Notes under the pieces: generated by a model | Told to the model about the DNA's origin: nothing | Seen by the model: the letters and a program-made list of their open reading frames with translations, nothing else | Databases searched by the model: none | From: Streptomyces sp. Je 1-332 | Lineage (GTDB): Bacteria > Actinomycetota > Actinomycetes > Streptomycetales > Streptomycetaceae | Reading direction: 5' to 3' | Length of the DNA: 64,000 nt | NCBI RefSeq assembly: GCF_040730185.1 | Contig: NZ_CP160402.1 | Span: 6,882,001 to 6,946,000 of the forward strand | Position numbers and translations under genes: made by a program | Shown here: positions 1 through 9,895 of the stretch, piece by piece | Numbering within the stretch: position 1 is the first letter of the stretch | How the letters are laid out: every line of letters begins with the position of its first letter

Positions 1-1462
1 TCTTCGGGACGGTCGCCCGCGCGGCCTCCACGAAGGCACGGCCGTCCTTGAGGTCCTCCAAATGCATGGCGATGCACTGGGTGTTGGGGTCCTCACCGAA
101 CCACGTGAGGAGATCGTCCTCGTCGAGGTCGGACTTGTTGCCGAGTCCGACGATCGCCGAGACGCCCGTCTTCGTGGTGCGGGCGAAGCCGAGGATGGCC
201 ATCCCGATGCCGCCGGACTGACTCGTCAGAGCGACCCCGCCCTTGACGTCGTACGGCGTGCAGAACGTCGCGCAGAGGTCCTGCCAGGTCGAGTAGTAGC
301 CGTAGATGTTCGGGCCGAGCAGCCGTACGCCGTGCCGCTCGCCGATCGCCACGATCTCGTCCTGGAGGGCCTGTTCACCGGTCTCGGCGAACCCGGAGGG
401 GATCAGGACCGCGTTGGGGATGCCCTTGCGACCCACCTCCTCCAAGGCCGAAGCCACGAACTTGGCGGGGATCGCGAAGACCGCCACATCCACCTCACCG
501 GGAACGTCCGTGACACTCTTGTACGCCTTGCGGCCCAAGATGTCATCGGCCTTCGGGTTCACCGGATGGATCTCGCCGGAGAAGCCGCCGTCGATGAGGT
601 TGCGCATCACCGAATTGCCGATCTTGCCCTGCTCGTTGGAGGCACCGATCACGGCGACGGAGCGGGGCTCCATCAGCCGCCTCATCGACGTGAGCATCTC
701 CTCGCGCGTGTACGTACGGCGCGGTTTCGTGACCCCTTCGGAGAGGATGACGCGGATGTCCGCGGCGATCGCGCCCTCCGGGGTGGCGATCACCGGGTTG
801 AGGTCCACCTCCGCGATCTCCGGGAAATCGGTGACCAGTTGGGAGGCCCGGCGTATCTGCTCGGCGACGGCCCACCGGTCCACCGCCGGCGCGCCCCGCA
901 CCCCTCGGAGGATCTCCGCGGCACGGATCGAGTCGAGCATGGAGGCGGCCTCGTCCGCGTCGACCGGCGCGAGACGGAACGTGACGTCCTTGAGGACCTC
1001 GACGAGTACGCCGCCGAGCCCGAAGGCGACGACCTTCCCGAACGTCGGGTCGGTCACCGCCCCGACGATCACTTCCTGGCCGGAGGGCAGCAGCTCCTGC
1101 ACCTGCACGCCCTCGATCCGTGCCTCCGGCGCGTACGCACGCGCGTTGTCGACGATCTCGCAGAAGGCGGCCCGTACGTCGGTGGCGCCTTCCACGCCGA
1201 CCATGACGCCGCCCGCGTCGGTCTTGTGCAGGATGTCGGGGGAGACGATCTTCATGACGACGGGCCCTTCGAAGCGTGCCGCGTAAGCGACCGCCTCGTC
1301 CACGTCCGTCGCCAGCTCCTCGCCCGGCACGGCGATCCCGTACGCGTCAGCGAGGATCTTGCCCTCCGGCGCCGTCAGCGAGGTGCGTCCCTCGGCGCGC
1401 ACGGCGTCGAGGAGCGCCCGCACCGTCAGTGCGCGGTCTTCGGCCATCAAGTCTTCGGCCAT
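1..1462 (-). CDS. Acyl-CoA ligase (ADP-forming type), partial at window edge
   Basis: This gene runs off the left edge; about 487 residues are visible. The N-terminal part (residues about 1-225) looks like an ATP-grasp domain, with FEGPVVMKIVSPDILHKTDAGGV and a G-rich region ending EVDLNPVIA. A CoA-binding domain follows (RSVAVIGASNEQGKIGNSV), then the start of a succinyl-CoA-ligase-like domain (SQSGGIGMAI). The ATP-grasp-first order is the reverse of the common alpha-beta ADP-forming acetyl-CoA synthetase fusion. The enzyme should join CoA to a small carboxylate with ATP hydrolysis. The ATG at 1462 is chosen because GGAG lies about 11 bases upstream; an in-frame ATG at 1447 is the alternative. 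It begins 3 bases after the formyl-CoA transferase stop, so the two are probably co-transcribed. The substrate (oxalate, formate or acetate) is not determined by the sequence. Confidence 0.85.
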   Translation of the reverse strand, partial: MAEDLMAEDRALTVRALLDAVRAEGRTSLTAPEGKILADAYGIAVPGEELATDVDEAVAYAARFEGPVVMKIVSPDILHKTDAGGVMVGVEGATDVRAAFCEIVDNARAYAPEARIEGVQVQELLPSGQEVIVGAVTDPTFGKVVAFGLGGVLVEVLKDVTFRLAPVDADEAASMLDSIRAAEILRGVRGAPAVDRWAVAEQIRRASQLVTDFPEIAEVDLNPVIATPEGAIAADIRVILSEGVTKPRRTYTREEMLTSMRRLMEPRSVAVIGASNEQGKIGNSVMRNLIDGGFSGEIHPVNPKADDILGRKAYKSVTDVPGEVDVAVFAIPAKFVASALEEVGRKGIPNAVLIPSGFAETGEQALQDEIVAIGERHGVRLLGPNIYGYYSTWQDLCATFCTPYDVKGGVALTSQSGGIGMAILGFARTTKTGVSAIVGLGNKSDLDEDDLLTWFGEDPNTQCIAMHLEDLKDGRAFVEAARATVPK

Positions 1463-1465
1463 CAA

Positions 1466-2698
1466 TCAGATCACTCCGTTCGACTTGAGCAGGCGCAGTT
1501 CCTCGTCGCCGAGGCCCAGCTCACCGACGAAGACCTCCGCGTTGTGCTCGCCGAGGAGCGGCGAACTGACCACGTCGACGGGGGAGTCCGACAGCTTCAG
1601 GGGGGAGCCGACCGTGGTGAAGGAGCCGCGCCGCGGATGCGCGACCTCGACGACCATCTCGTTCGCGGACAGCGAGGCGTCCTCGATGATCTCCTTGGTG
1701 GAGAGGATCGGGCCGCACGGGATGTTGTGTGCGTTGAGCCGCTCGAGGACGTCCCACTTGGGGAGCGTCGCGGACCACTCCTCGATCAGCTGGAACATCT
1801 TGCCGAGCTTGGGAAGCCGGGCCTCCGGGGTGGCCCATTCGGGGTCCTCGGCGAGCTCGGGGCGCCCGATGAGCTCGGTGAGCGGCTGCCAGCCCACGGG
1901 CTGCACGATGACGTACACGTAGTCGTTCGGGCCACCCGGCGCGCACTTGACCGCCCAGCCGGGCTGCCCGCCGCCGGACGCGTTGCCGGAGCGCGGCACC
2001 TCGTCCCCGAAGTCCTCGTTCGGATACTCGGCGAGCGGTCCGTGGGCCAGGCGCTGCTGGTCGCGCAGCTTGACCCGGCACAGGTTGAGCACCGCGTGCT
2101 GCATGGCGACGTTCACGCGCTGCCCGCGACCGGTGTTCTCCCTCTGGAAGAGGGCGGCAAGAATGCCGGCGACGGCGTGGATGCCGGTCCCGGAGTCGCC
2201 GATCTGGGCGCCGGTCGCGAGCGGCGGGCCGTCCTCGAAGCCCGTGGTCGACATGGAGCCGCCCATGGCCTGTGCCACCACTTCGTAGGCCTTGAAATTG
2301 GTGTACGGGCCGTCTCCGAAGCCCTTGATCGAGGCGTAGACGATCCGGGGGTTGATCTCCTGGATGCGTTCCCAGGTGAAGCCCATCCGGTCCACGGCGC
2401 CGGGCCCGAAGTTCTCGACCATCACATCGGAGCGCCGGATCAGCTCCGTCAGGAGCTCCTTGCCGCGCTCCGTCTTGGTGTTGAGGGTGATGCTCCGCTT
2501 GTTGCAGTTGAGCATCGTGAAGTAGAGCGAGTCGACGTCCGGGAGATCACGCAACTGCTTGCGCGTGATGTCCCCGGAGGGGGCCTCGAGCTTCACCACG
2601 TCCGCACCGAGCCAGGCGAGCAGCTGGGTGGCGGACGGCCCGGACTGGACGTGTGTCATGTCGAGGACGCGTACGCCCTCAAGAGCCTTGGTCGTCAT
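1466..2698 (-). CDS. frc: Formyl-CoA:oxalate CoA-transferase (class III, CaiB/BaiF)
   Basis: A 410-residue class III CoA-transferase that moves CoA from formyl-CoA, or possibly succinyl-CoA, to oxalate. It reads like the Oxalobacter enzyme throughout: [11 protein letters not shown] at the N-terminus, [32 protein letters not shown], the catalytic aspartate at residue 168 in GAQIGDSG (Asp169 in Oxalobacter), and the glycine-loop motif GGGQPGW near residue 245. Length matches the family. The ATG start follows a short gap of 12 bases after the oxalyl-CoA decarboxylase stop, and the stop is 3 bases before the downstream ligase start. This puts it in the middle of a leftward oxc-frc-ligase operon. 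The pairing with oxc makes oxalate the most likely substrate. Confidence 0.93.
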   Translation of the reverse strand: MTTKALEGVRVLDMTHVQSGPSATQLLAWLGADVVKLEAPSGDITRKQLRDLPDVDSLYFTMLNCNKRSITLNTKTERGKELLTELIRRSDVMVENFGPGAVDRMGFTWERIQEINPRIVYASIKGFGDGPYTNFKAYEVVAQAMGGSMSTTGFEDGPPLATGAQIGDSGTGIHAVAGILAALFQRENTGRGQRVNVAMQHAVLNLCRVKLRDQQRLAHGPLAEYPNEDFGDEVPRSGNASGGGQPGWAVKCAPGGPNDYVYVIVQPVGWQPLTELIGRPELAEDPEWATPEARLPKLGKMFQLIEEWSATLPKWDVLERLNAHNIPCGPILSTKEIIEDASLSANEMVVEVAHPRRGSFTTVGSPLKLSDSPVDVVSSPLLGEHNAEVFVGELGLGDEELRLLKSNGVI

Positions 2699-2710
2699 CG
2701 CACGGGCTCC

Positions 2711-4405
2711 TCACTTGTACATGGTCTGGTTCATGGTTCCGGGGGCGTACGCGTCCGGATCGACCCATACGTTGATCAGCGAGGGCTTGCCCGACTCGCG
2801 CGCCCGCAGCAGAGCGGGGCCGATGTCGGCGGGGTCGCGGACCTCTTCGCCGTGACCGCCCAGCATCTGGGCGAACTTGTCGTAGTGGACGTCTCCGAGG
2901 GTGTTGCCGATCCGCTCGCGCTCCTCGCCGTATTTGGCCTTCTGGCCGTAACGGATCTGGTTCATCGAGGAGTTGTTGCCGACGATCCCGACGAACGGCA
3001 GGTTGTAGCGGACGAGCGTCTCGAAGTCCCACCCGGTCAAGGAGAAGGCGCCGTCTCCGAAGAGGGCCACCACCTCCTTGTCGGGCCGCGCCTGCTTGGC
3101 GGCGAGCACGAAGGGGACGCCGACGCCGAGCGTGCCGAGCGGGCCCGGGTCCATCCAGTGGCCCGGCGACTTGGGCTGCACGACCTGTCCGGAGAAGGTG
3201 ACGATGTCGCCGCCGTCGCCGATGTAGATGGAGTCTTCGGTAAGGAAGTCGTTGATTTCGCTCACGAGACGGTAGGGGTGGATGGGCGCGGCGTCGGACT
3301 TCAGGTTCGGCAGCCGCTTCTCGATCGCCGTCTGCTCGGCGGCACGCAGCTCGTCGAGCCACTCCTTGCACTTGGAAGCGCCGCCGTTGAGCCGCCCGGA
3401 CGCCGCCTCGGTGACCGACTTCAGGATCAGTCCCGCGTCACCGACGATCCCCAGATCGATGTCCCTGTTCTTGCCGACGGTGCGGTAGTCGAGGTCGATC
3501 TGCACGACCGTCGCGTCCGGGGAGAGCCGCTTCCCGTAGCCCATACGGAAGTCGAAGGGTGTCCCCACGATGACGATGAGATCGGCGTTGGAGAAGGCGT
3601 AGCGCCGCGAGAGCTGGAAGTGGTGGGGGTCCCCGGGGGGCAGGGTCCCGCGGCCCGCGCCGTTCATGTAGGCGGGCACGTTCAGGGCCCGCACGAGCTC
3701 GATGGCGGACGCGGTGCCCCGCGTCGTCCAGACCTGGCTGCCGAGCAGGATCGCGGGCTTCTCGGCGTGCGCGAGCAGGTCGGCGAGCTTCTCGATGGCC
3801 TCGGGGTCGCCGGCCGAGCGGGTGGACGCGCGGTACTGCCCGGCCTGCGGCACCCGGGCCTTGTCCACCGGCACCTTGGCGTCGAGCACATCGCGCGGTA
3901 TCTCCAGGAAGGACGGTCCGGGAGCGCCGTGGAAGCACTCGCGGAAGGCCATCGAGACCATGTCGGCGGCGCGTGCCGTGTCCGGCACGGTCGCGGCGAA
4001 CTTGGTGATGGGCGTCATCATGTCGACGTGCGGAAGGTCCTGCAGTGACCCCATCTTGTGCTGGGTGTGCGCTCCCTGGCCGCCGATCAGCAGCATGGGG
4101 GACTCGGCGCGGAAGGCGTTCGCCACACCCGTGACGGCGTCCGTGGTTCCCGGCCCCGCCGTCACCACCGCGCATCCCGGCTTACCGGTGAGGCGCGCGT
4201 AACCGTCGGCCGCGTGGGCGGCGACCTGCTCGTGGCGTACGTCGACGACATCGATCCCCTCGTCGACGCAGCCGTCGTAGATGTCGATGATGTGGCCGCC
4301 GCACAAGGTGTAGATGACCTCCACACCCTCTGCTTTGAGTGCCTTGGCGACCAGGTGCCCACCGGAGATGTGGGTCTGGTTCGTGTCGCTGCTGCCGTCG
4401 GACAT
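2711..4405 (-). CDS. oxc: Oxalyl-CoA decarboxylase (ThDP-dependent)
   Basis: A 564-residue thiamine-diphosphate enzyme that decarboxylates oxalyl-CoA to formyl-CoA, which then recycles through the CoA-transferase. The N-terminal Pyr domain has the cofactor-activating glutamate at residue 59 ([15 protein letters not shown]). The C-terminal PP domain has the ThDP/Mg signature GDG at 450-452 with NN at 477-478, followed by SSMNQ. Length is within a few residues of the Oxalobacter enzyme. An open frame extends upstream to 4828, but the ATG at 4405 is preferred: AGGAC lies about 7 bases upstream and family homology begins just after it ([23 protein letters not shown]). It is the first gene of the leftward oxalate operon and shares a 211-bp divergent promoter with sucC. 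Confidence 0.94.
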   Translation of the reverse strand: MSDGSSDTNQTHISGGHLVAKALKAEGVEVIYTLCGGHIIDIYDGCVDEGIDVVDVRHEQVAAHAADGYARLTGKPGCAVVTAGPGTTDAVTGVANAFRAESPMLLIGGQGAHTQHKMGSLQDLPHVDMMTPITKFAATVPDTARAADMVSMAFRECFHGAPGPSFLEIPRDVLDAKVPVDKARVPQAGQYRASTRSAGDPEAIEKLADLLAHAEKPAILLGSQVWTTRGTASAIELVRALNVPAYMNGAGRGTLPPGDPHHFQLSRRYAFSNADLIVIVGTPFDFRMGYGKRLSPDATVVQIDLDYRTVGKNRDIDLGIVGDAGLILKSVTEAASGRLNGGASKCKEWLDELRAAEQTAIEKRLPNLKSDAAPIHPYRLVSEINDFLTEDSIYIGDGGDIVTFSGQVVQPKSPGHWMDPGPLGTLGVGVPFVLAAKQARPDKEVVALFGDGAFSLTGWDFETLVRYNLPFVGIVGNNSSMNQIRYGQKAKYGEERERIGNTLGDVHYDKFAQMLGGHGEEVRDPADIGPALLRARESGKPSLINVWVDPDAYAPGTMNQTMYK

Positions 4406-4487
4406 GGCGAAGTCCTGTCCCTTCGTAGGGGAGTTGGAGCTCTCAGATGCTGCTCGCACACTGCTCGGAGGTGCTCTCGCGGTAGAT

Positions 4488-4515
4488 TGCATACAGTCGA
4501 CGAATACTGTATGAA
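4488..4515. promoter_or_regulatory. 10-bp-arm dyad in the oxc/sucC divergent promoter
   Basis: TGCATACAGT (4488-4497) and ACTGTATGAA (4506-4515) form an inverted repeat with 9 of 10 matching pairs and an 8-bp spacer. Its AT-rich ATAC...GTAT character resembles operators of GntR-family regulators, but no regulator gene is adjacent. It sits 83 bp upstream of oxc and 102 bp upstream of sucC, so one protein could control both arms. Confidence 0.55.
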
Positions 4516-4616
4516 GCTTGTTATCCCGCATCCGGTCAGTGGTGTCCAGGGGGCGTGCGGCACTTTTCGGAGGCGGGGGGTTCGCTCCCCGGAACGACAC
4601 GGCGTCAGGAGCCGGA

Positions 4617-5756
4617 ATGGACCTGTTCGAGCACCAGGCAAGGGAACTCTTCGAGGAACACGGCATCTTGGTGCCGCGTGCGGAGGTCGCCGAGTCGGCG
4701 AAGGAGGCACGCGCGGGCGCCGAACGCCTCGGCGGCCGCGTCGTCGTCAAGGCCCAGGTGAAGACCGGCGGACGCGGCAAGGCCGGCGGCGTCAAGGTCG
4801 CCGCGAACCCGGCCGCCGCCGAGATCACGGCACGTCAGATCCTCGGCATGGACATCAAGGGCCACACCGTGCACAAGGTGATGGTGGCCCAACCCGTGGA
4901 GATCGCATGCGAGTTCTACGTCTCGTACGTACTGGACCGCACGGCGGGACGCTTCGTGGCGATCGCGTCCGCCGAGGGAGGCATGGACATCGAGGAGGTG
5001 GCGGCGAGCAGGCCGGAAGCAGTCACGCGCGTGGAGATCGATCCGGCAACGGGAGTGAGCGAGGCGAAGGCGGCCGAGATCGCCGCAGCGGCGGGACTCC
5101 CCGAGGCCACCGCCGACGTACTGGTCAAACTGTGGCAGGTGCTGATCCGCGAGGACGCGCTCCTCGTCGAGGTGAACCCCCTCGTCCGCACCGCCCAGGG
5201 AGAGATCCTCGCCCTCGACGGCAAGGTCACCTTGGACGACAACGCCCGCTTCCGCCAGGCACGCTGGGGTGCGGACGACTCCGCCCACGACGACCCCCTG
5301 GAGGCGGCGGCCGCGTCCAAGGGCCTCAACTACGTCAAGCTCGACGGCGAGGTCGGCATCATCGGCAATGGCGCGGGCCTCGTCATGTCCACTCTCGACG
5401 TGGTCGCGGGCTGCGGAGCGCGCCCCGCGAACTTCCTCGACATCGGGGGCGGCGCCTCCGCCCAGATCATGGCCGACGGCCTCTCCGTCATCCTTTCCGA
5501 CCCCGCGGTCAAGTCCGTCTTCGTCAATGTCTTCGGCGGCATCACCGCGTGCGACGCCGTCGCCGACGGCATCGTCCAGGCGCTGGAATCGGTCCAGTTG
5601 ACCAAGCCGCTCGTCGTCCGCCTCGACGGCAACAACGCCGTGCGGGGCCGCGCCATCCTCGACGCGCGCTCCCACCCCCTCGTCCAGCAGGCCCCCACCA
5701 TGGACGGCGCCGCACGCCGCGCCGCCGAACTCGCGGGTCACACCAACGCAGCCTAA
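4617..5756 (+). CDS. sucC: Succinate-CoA ligase beta subunit-like (oxalate-linked paralogue)
   Basis: A 379-residue beta subunit of the succinyl-CoA synthetase family. Residues 1-210 form the ATP-grasp domain ([34 protein letters not shown]). The remainder is the CoA-ligase domain, with [24 protein letters not shown] and [11 protein letters not shown]. The ATG at 4617 has AGGA seven bases upstream; the open frame before it (to 4518) carries no homology. The sucD start follows 11 bases after the stop. Divergence from oxc suggests a role in oxalate use, for example supplying succinyl-CoA as CoA donor or recovering ATP from an acyl-CoA. Housekeeping sucCD function or malate-CoA ligase activity cannot be excluded from sequence alone. 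Confidence 0.88.
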   Translation: MDLFEHQARELFEEHGILVPRAEVAESAKEARAGAERLGGRVVVKAQVKTGGRGKAGGVKVAANPAAAEITARQILGMDIKGHTVHKVMVAQPVEIACEFYVSYVLDRTAGRFVAIASAEGGMDIEEVAASRPEAVTRVEIDPATGVSEAKAAEIAAAAGLPEATADVLVKLWQVLIREDALLVEVNPLVRTAQGEILALDGKVTLDDNARFRQARWGADDSAHDDPLEAAAASKGLNYVKLDGEVGIIGNGAGLVMSTLDVVAGCGARPANFLDIGGGASAQIMADGLSVILSDPAVKSVFVNVFGGITACDAVADGIVQALESVQLTKPLVVRLDGNNAVRGRAILDARSHPLVQQAPTMDGAARRAAELAGHTNAA

Positions 5757-5767
5757 GGAGCCGGGAC

Positions 5768-6646
5768 ATGGCGATCTACCTCACCAAGGAGAGCAAGGTC
5801 CTCGTCCAGGGCATGACCGGCGCCGAGGGCATGAAGCACACCCGCCGCATGCTCGCGGCGGGCACGGACATCGTCGGAGGCGTCAACCCCCGCAAGGCCG
5901 GCCGGACCGTCGACTTCGACGACCGCGCCGTCCCCGTCTTCGGCTCCGTCCGCGACGGCATCGAGGCCACGGGCGCCGACGTCACCGTGGTCTTCGTGCC
6001 TCCCGCCTTCTCCAAGGCGGCCGTCACCGAGGCCGCCGACGCCGGTATCGGCCTCGCTGTGGTCATCACGGAGGGCATCCCCGTGCACGACTCCGTCGCC
6101 TTCCACGCGTACGCCAAGGAGCGCGGCACGCGCGTCATCGGACCCAACTGTCCCGGGCTCATCACCCCCGGCCAGGCCAACGCGGGCATCATCCCCGCCG
6201 ACATCACCAAGCCCGGACGCGTCGGCCTGGTCTCGAAATCGGGCACGCTCACCTACCAGCTCATGTACGAACTGCGCGACGTCGGCTTCTCCACCTGTGT
6301 CGGCATCGGCGGCGATCCCGTCGTCGGCACCACGCACATCGACTGCCTCGCCGCCTTCGAGGACGACCCCGACACCGAACTGATCGTGCTCATCGGTGAG
6401 ATCGGTGGTGACGCGGAGGAACGCGCTGCCGCCTACATCAAGCAGTCCGTCAGTAAACCCGTCGTCGCCTACATCGCCGGCTTCACCGCACCCGAGGGCA
6501 AGACCATGGGCCACGCGGGAGCCATCGTCTCGGGCTCGTCCGGCACCGCGCGCGCGAAACAGGAGGCGCTGGAGGCAGCCGGGGTACGCGTCGGCGCCAC
6601 ACCGACGGAAACCGCCCGCCTCGTTCTCGACCAACTCGGGGCATGA
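5768..6646 (+). CDS. sucD: Succinate-CoA ligase alpha subunit-like
   Basis: A 292-residue alpha subunit partner of the preceding gene. The N-terminal CoA-binding domain contains [15 protein letters not shown] and GGVNPRKAG. The ligase domain has the phosphohistidine loop [11 protein letters not shown] with the histidine at residue 249, and the SKSGTLTYQ motif near residue 157. The ATG at 5768 follows the sucC stop by 11 bases with AAGGAG in the gap, so the two subunits should be made together. Length is normal for the family. The aldehyde dehydrogenase gene follows after about 80 bases and may share the transcript. Confidence 0.9.
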   Translation: MAIYLTKESKVLVQGMTGAEGMKHTRRMLAAGTDIVGGVNPRKAGRTVDFDDRAVPVFGSVRDGIEATGADVTVVFVPPAFSKAAVTEAADAGIGLAVVITEGIPVHDSVAFHAYAKERGTRVIGPNCPGLITPGQANAGIIPADITKPGRVGLVSKSGTLTYQLMYELRDVGFSTCVGIGGDPVVGTTHIDCLAAFEDDPDTELIVLIGEIGGDAEERAAAYIKQSVSKPVVAYIAGFTAPEGKTMGHAGAIVSGSSGTARAKQEALEAAGVRVGATPTETARLVLDQLGA

Positions 6647-6725
6647 GGCATCCCGCCTCGTTCTCAGCCCGTACGAGCCATGCACCTCCCGCCCCGATCT
6701 GTGCACCGTGAGCGGAGACATACGA

Positions 6726-8279
6726 ATGGCACCCACCCTCCCCAACCCTCGCGTCCTCAAGGCCGGTACCGCCTGGAGCGAAGCCTGGCGCCGCTGCATC
6801 GCCGTCGCGCCCGAGGCCTTCCGCGACGACCGCGTCCTCAATCTCTGGAACGGCGCATGGCAGGCGGACGGCCGCGCCCTCCCCGCCACATCACCCGTCG
6901 ACGGCAGCCCCATCGCGGGCCCGCCACGCCTCGACTCCGCCACCGCCCAGCAGGCCGTACGCGCCTCATTCGACCAGCACCGGGCCTGGCGTCACATCCC
7001 GTTGGACGAACGGCGAGCCCGCGTAGCCGCCACCCTCGACGCTCTCACCGAGCACCGTGAACTGCTCGCCCTCCTCCTCGTCTGGGAGATCGGCAAGCCC
7101 TGGCGCCTCGCCCAGGCCGATGTCGACCGGGCCATCGACGGCGTGCGCTGGTACGTCGACGGCATCGAACCGATGGTCGACGGGCGGACCCCGTTGGACG
7201 GTCCCGTATCCAACATCGCGAGCTGGAACTACCCGATGAGCGTGCTCGTTCACGCAGTGTTGGTACAGGCACTCGCGGGCAACGCGGTCATCGCCAAGAC
7301 CCCGACCGATGGCGGCGTCGCCTGTCTCACCCTGGCCTGCGCGCTGGCCGCCCGCGAAGGGATCCCCGTCACCCTCGTCAGCGGCAGCGGCGGGGAACTG
7401 TCCGAAGCGCTGGTCCGCGCACCGGAAATCGGCTGCGTCTCCTTCGTCGGCGGACGTGACACGGGCGCCGCCGTCGCCACCGCCGTCGCCGACCTCGGCA
7501 AGCGGCACATCCTCGAACAGGAAGGACTGAACACCTGGGGCATCTGGAACTACAGCGACTGGGAAGCGCTCAGCGCCGTCATCCCCAAGCTCTTCGACTA
7601 CGGCAAGCAGCGCTGCACCGCGTATCCGCGTTTCGTCGTCCAGCGGGGCCTTTTCGACGAGTTCCTCGCCGCCTATCTCCCGGCCGTGCGCACCGTCCGC
7701 GTCGGTCACCCCCTGGCGGTCGAACATGCCGAGGACCCGTTCCCGCAGCTGGACTTCGGCCCGCTGATCAACGCGGCCAAGGCGAAGGAGCTGGGCGACC
7801 AGGTGGCGGAGGCGATCGACCGCGGTGCCGTGCCGTTGTACCGCGGCGCTCCCGCGGCGGACCTCTTCCTGCCGGGCCAGGACACCGACGCGTACGTCCA
7901 CCCCGTCACGCTCCTCAACCCGCCGCCGTCCTCGCCGCTGCACCACGCGGAGCCGTTCGGTCCGGTCGACACCATCGTCCTCGTCGACACGGAGGCGGAG
8001 CTGCTCGCCGCCATGAACGCGTCGAACGGGGCGCTGGTCGCCACGCTGTCGACCGACGACGCCGCGACGTACGAACGTCTCGCGCCGCAGATCCGCGCGT
8101 TCAAGACCGGCCGGGGAAAGCCGCGTTCGCGCGGTGACCGGGATGAGCTGTTCGGCGGGTTCGGCGCGTCATGGCGCGGAGCGTTCGTCGGCGGCGAGCT
8201 GCTGGTGCGGGCGGTCACCCACGGCCCGGCGCTGGAACGGCCGCCGGGGAACTTCCCGAGTTACCACCTGATGGCGTGA
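6726..8279 (+). CDS. Aldehyde dehydrogenase family protein
   Basis: A 517-residue NAD(P)-dependent aldehyde dehydrogenase. It shows the cofactor-site region SNIASWNYPMSVLVH (residues 162-176), the catalytic glutamate at 264 in HILEQEGLNTWG and the nucleophilic cysteine at 297 in YGKQRCTAYPRF. The usual ELGGK motif is altered to EQEGLN, so this is a divergent subfamily. The ATG at 6726 has GGAG about 10 bases upstream; a longer open frame to 6396 overlaps sucD and is not used. The gene lies downstream of sucCD in the same direction, which hints at a C2 aldehyde (for example glyoxylate or glycolaldehyde) linked to oxalate metabolism, but the substrate is not evident. Confidence 0.82.
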   Translation: MAPTLPNPRVLKAGTAWSEAWRRCIAVAPEAFRDDRVLNLWNGAWQADGRALPATSPVDGSPIAGPPRLDSATAQQAVRASFDQHRAWRHIPLDERRARVAATLDALTEHRELLALLLVWEIGKPWRLAQADVDRAIDGVRWYVDGIEPMVDGRTPLDGPVSNIASWNYPMSVLVHAVLVQALAGNAVIAKTPTDGGVACLTLACALAAREGIPVTLVSGSGGELSEALVRAPEIGCVSFVGGRDTGAAVATAVADLGKRHILEQEGLNTWGIWNYSDWEALSAVIPKLFDYGKQRCTAYPRFVVQRGLFDEFLAAYLPAVRTVRVGHPLAVEHAEDPFPQLDFGPLINAAKAKELGDQVAEAIDRGAVPLYRGAPAADLFLPGQDTDAYVHPVTLLNPPPSSPLHHAEPFGPVDTIVLVDTEAELLAAMNASNGALVATLSTDDAATYERLAPQIRAFKTGRGKPRSRGDRDELFGGFGASWRGAFVGGELLVRAVTHGPALERPPGNFPSYHLMA

Positions 8280-8280
8280 A

Positions 8281-8305
8281 CCGGGCTCCGATGGCGTGAG
8301 CCCGG
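8281..8305. terminator. Stem-loop between convergent genes
   Basis: CCGGGCTC (8281-8288) pairs perfectly with GAGCCCGG (8298-8305) across a 9-base loop, just after the aldehyde dehydrogenase stop and before the convergent DUF2254 stop. There is no T-tract, as is common for Streptomyces terminators. Confidence 0.5.
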
Positions 8306-8326
8306 GTGCGGCAGGGGGTCGGTTGC

Positions 8327-9661
8327 CTAGCCGATGCCCTGCCGGTCGGGCAGCAGTGCGAACGCGCGGTCCGCCGCTTCCGGGATCGTGCGTTCCACGG
8401 TCTGCGTGAGCAGCTCGCGGTGGCGCAGGAGCGGCTCTCCGCGCTCCTCGGGAACGAGCCGCAGCAGGTCGTCCAGGCCGGCCAGCATGCGTCGGGTGAC
8501 CTGCGGGTTGCCGACCGCGCACCCCCGGATCTCGGCGAACCCGAGATCCACGAGCGCGGCCCAGTCCGGCACGGGCTGCACCATGCGCACGGCCCCGCGC
8601 CGGTCACGGTGGCGCAGGGCGCCCAGTGGATACCCGGCCACCGAGGCCAGGAACTGGATGATGCGGTCAAGGGCCTGCACGGCGGTGGTCGGGTCGTTCA
8701 CCGCGGGGGAGAGGGCCCGCAGCGCGATGTCGGCGAGCTGGCGAAGACCGAACCCGAGGTCCTGGTGGAAGGTGCGCTCCACGCCCACGTACACCGTGTA
8801 CCGCAGTGCCCGGCGGGGCGGCGCCGCCCCGCCGTGGACGGTGAACACCGGGGTGCCCGGCACCACGAAGTCCCCGATGCGTGGCAGCAGCCGCAGCACC
8901 ACACCGTGGCGGCCGGCCGCTCGCACCACGCGGGCGATGTGCACGTCCCGCAGCACACCGGCCCGCCCCTGGTGAGTGATCCGGGCGGTCGCGGGGCCGA
9001 GGTGCTCGTCGTCCGGCGCGCCTTCGGTCGGGTGTTTCGCCGCCACCCGCAGCGACTCCCGGGCGATCCGGTCGATGACGAAGCTGATCCGCATCATGCG
9101 GAGCGTGCCGTTCACGTACGCCACGAAGAGCACCAGGCTCAGGAACACCATGGCCATCGCCAGGAGGGACTCGAGCAGCGGCACGTTCGTCAGGAGCCGC
9201 GGATCCGTCTCGCTGTCGAAGGACGTCAGCGTCATCAGCGAGAAGAGGAACGTCGCCAGGAAGACGGTGAGCGTGGTCTTGGTGATCCGCGACCTGATGT
9301 ACAGCCGCACCACCCGCGGGCTGAACTGCCCGCTCGCCATCTGCACGGCCACCAGGGAGATGCTGAAGACGACGCCGATGAAGGTCATCATCGCCGAGCC
9401 GATGGTCTTGATCACCTCCTTGGCGTCCTCGGCGATCCCGATCATGTTCTCGAGAAGTTCGTACTCCCCGGCGTCCTGCGCCGACGACACGATCTGGCTG
9501 TCCAGCTCCGACGCGACGAACCACAGCACCACGGCCCCCACGAGCCCGGCCGTCGGAGCGAACCACATGGTGTCCCGCAGATGCTCCCGCAGCGGGGACA
9601 GCAACCGAGGCCGCCGTACCTTCACGCCGCCGAGCGTTCCCGTAATCAAGCCGTCACTCAT
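8327..9661 (-). CDS. DUF2254 predicted membrane protein
   Basis: A 444-residue integral membrane protein. The N-terminal half has about four hydrophobic helices, for example FAPTAGLVGAVVLWFVAS, MMTFIGVVFSISLVAVQMASGQFSPRV, VFLATFLFSLMTL and SLLAMAMVFLSLVLFVAYV. The C-terminal half is soluble and contains LRQLADIALRALSPAVNDPTTAVQALDRI, which is characteristic of the DUF2254 family. The function is unknown; some members have been suggested to be channels. The ATG at 9661 starts the homologous region. It is transcribed alone, convergent with the aldehyde dehydrogenase gene and divergent from the tRNA gene. Confidence 0.85.
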   Translation of the reverse strand: MSDGLITGTLGGVKVRRPRLLSPLREHLRDTMWFAPTAGLVGAVVLWFVASELDSQIVSSAQDAGEYELLENMIGIAEDAKEVIKTIGSAMMTFIGVVFSISLVAVQMASGQFSPRVVRLYIRSRITKTTLTVFLATFLFSLMTLTSFDSETDPRLLTNVPLLESLLAMAMVFLSLVLFVAYVNGTLRMMRISFVIDRIARESLRVAAKHPTEGAPDDEHLGPATARITHQGRAGVLRDVHIARVVRAAGRHGVVLRLLPRIGDFVVPGTPVFTVHGGAAPPRRALRYTVYVGVERTFHQDLGFGLRQLADIALRALSPAVNDPTTAVQALDRIIQFLASVAGYPLGALRHRDRRGAVRMVQPVPDWAALVDLGFAEIRGCAVGNPQVTRRMLAGLDDLLRLVPEERGEPLLRHRELLTQTVERTIPEAADRAFALLPDRQGIG

Positions 9662-9726
9662 GGTGAGACTCTAGATGCGCCGGAACGGGCCGCCGGGTAT
9701 CCGCCCGCCGACGGACGGATACGCAG

Positions 9727-9756
9727 GTGAAAGGCACTCCGAAAGCTTGGTATTGT
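9727..9756 (+). promoter_or_regulatory. Possible tRNA-Leu promoter
   Basis: GTGAAA (9727-9732) and TATTGT (9751-9756) are spaced by 18 bases and lie 45 bases before the tRNA. They are a reasonable but weak -35/-10 pair. Confidence 0.35.
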
Positions 9757-9801
9757 TGTCCATGTCGCCGCGGGGAACACCCCGCGAACGGCAGACACCT
9801 A

Positions 9802-9889
9802 GTCCGGGTGGCGGAATGGCAGACGCGCTAGCTTGAGGTGCTAGTGCCCTTTATCGGGCGTGGGGGTTCAAGTCCCCCCTCGGACACCA
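9802..9889 (+). tRNA. tRNA-Leu (anticodon GAG), CCA encoded
   Basis: The cloverleaf can be drawn by eye. The acceptor stem GTCCGGG pairs with CTCGGAC (one G-T pair), followed by discriminator A and an encoded CCA at 9887-9889. The anticodon stem CTAGC/GCTAG encloses the loop TTGAGGT, giving anticodon GAG for CUC/CUU leucine codons. The long variable arm (TGCCC...GGGCG) is typical of class II tRNA-Leu, and the T arm GGGGG-TTCAAGT-CCCCC is canonical. A strong terminator follows. Confidence 0.97.
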
Positions 9890-9895
9890 GCCAGA

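Noticed and set aside
62..4048. 1328-codon rightward open frame
   Set aside because: It is antisense to the ligase, frc and oxc genes; its Asp/Arg/Gly/His-rich translation is a GC-bias shadow.
4406..4828. Longer start for oxalyl-CoA decarboxylase
   Set aside because: It would cover the divergent promoter and part of sucC; family homology begins after the ATG at 4405.
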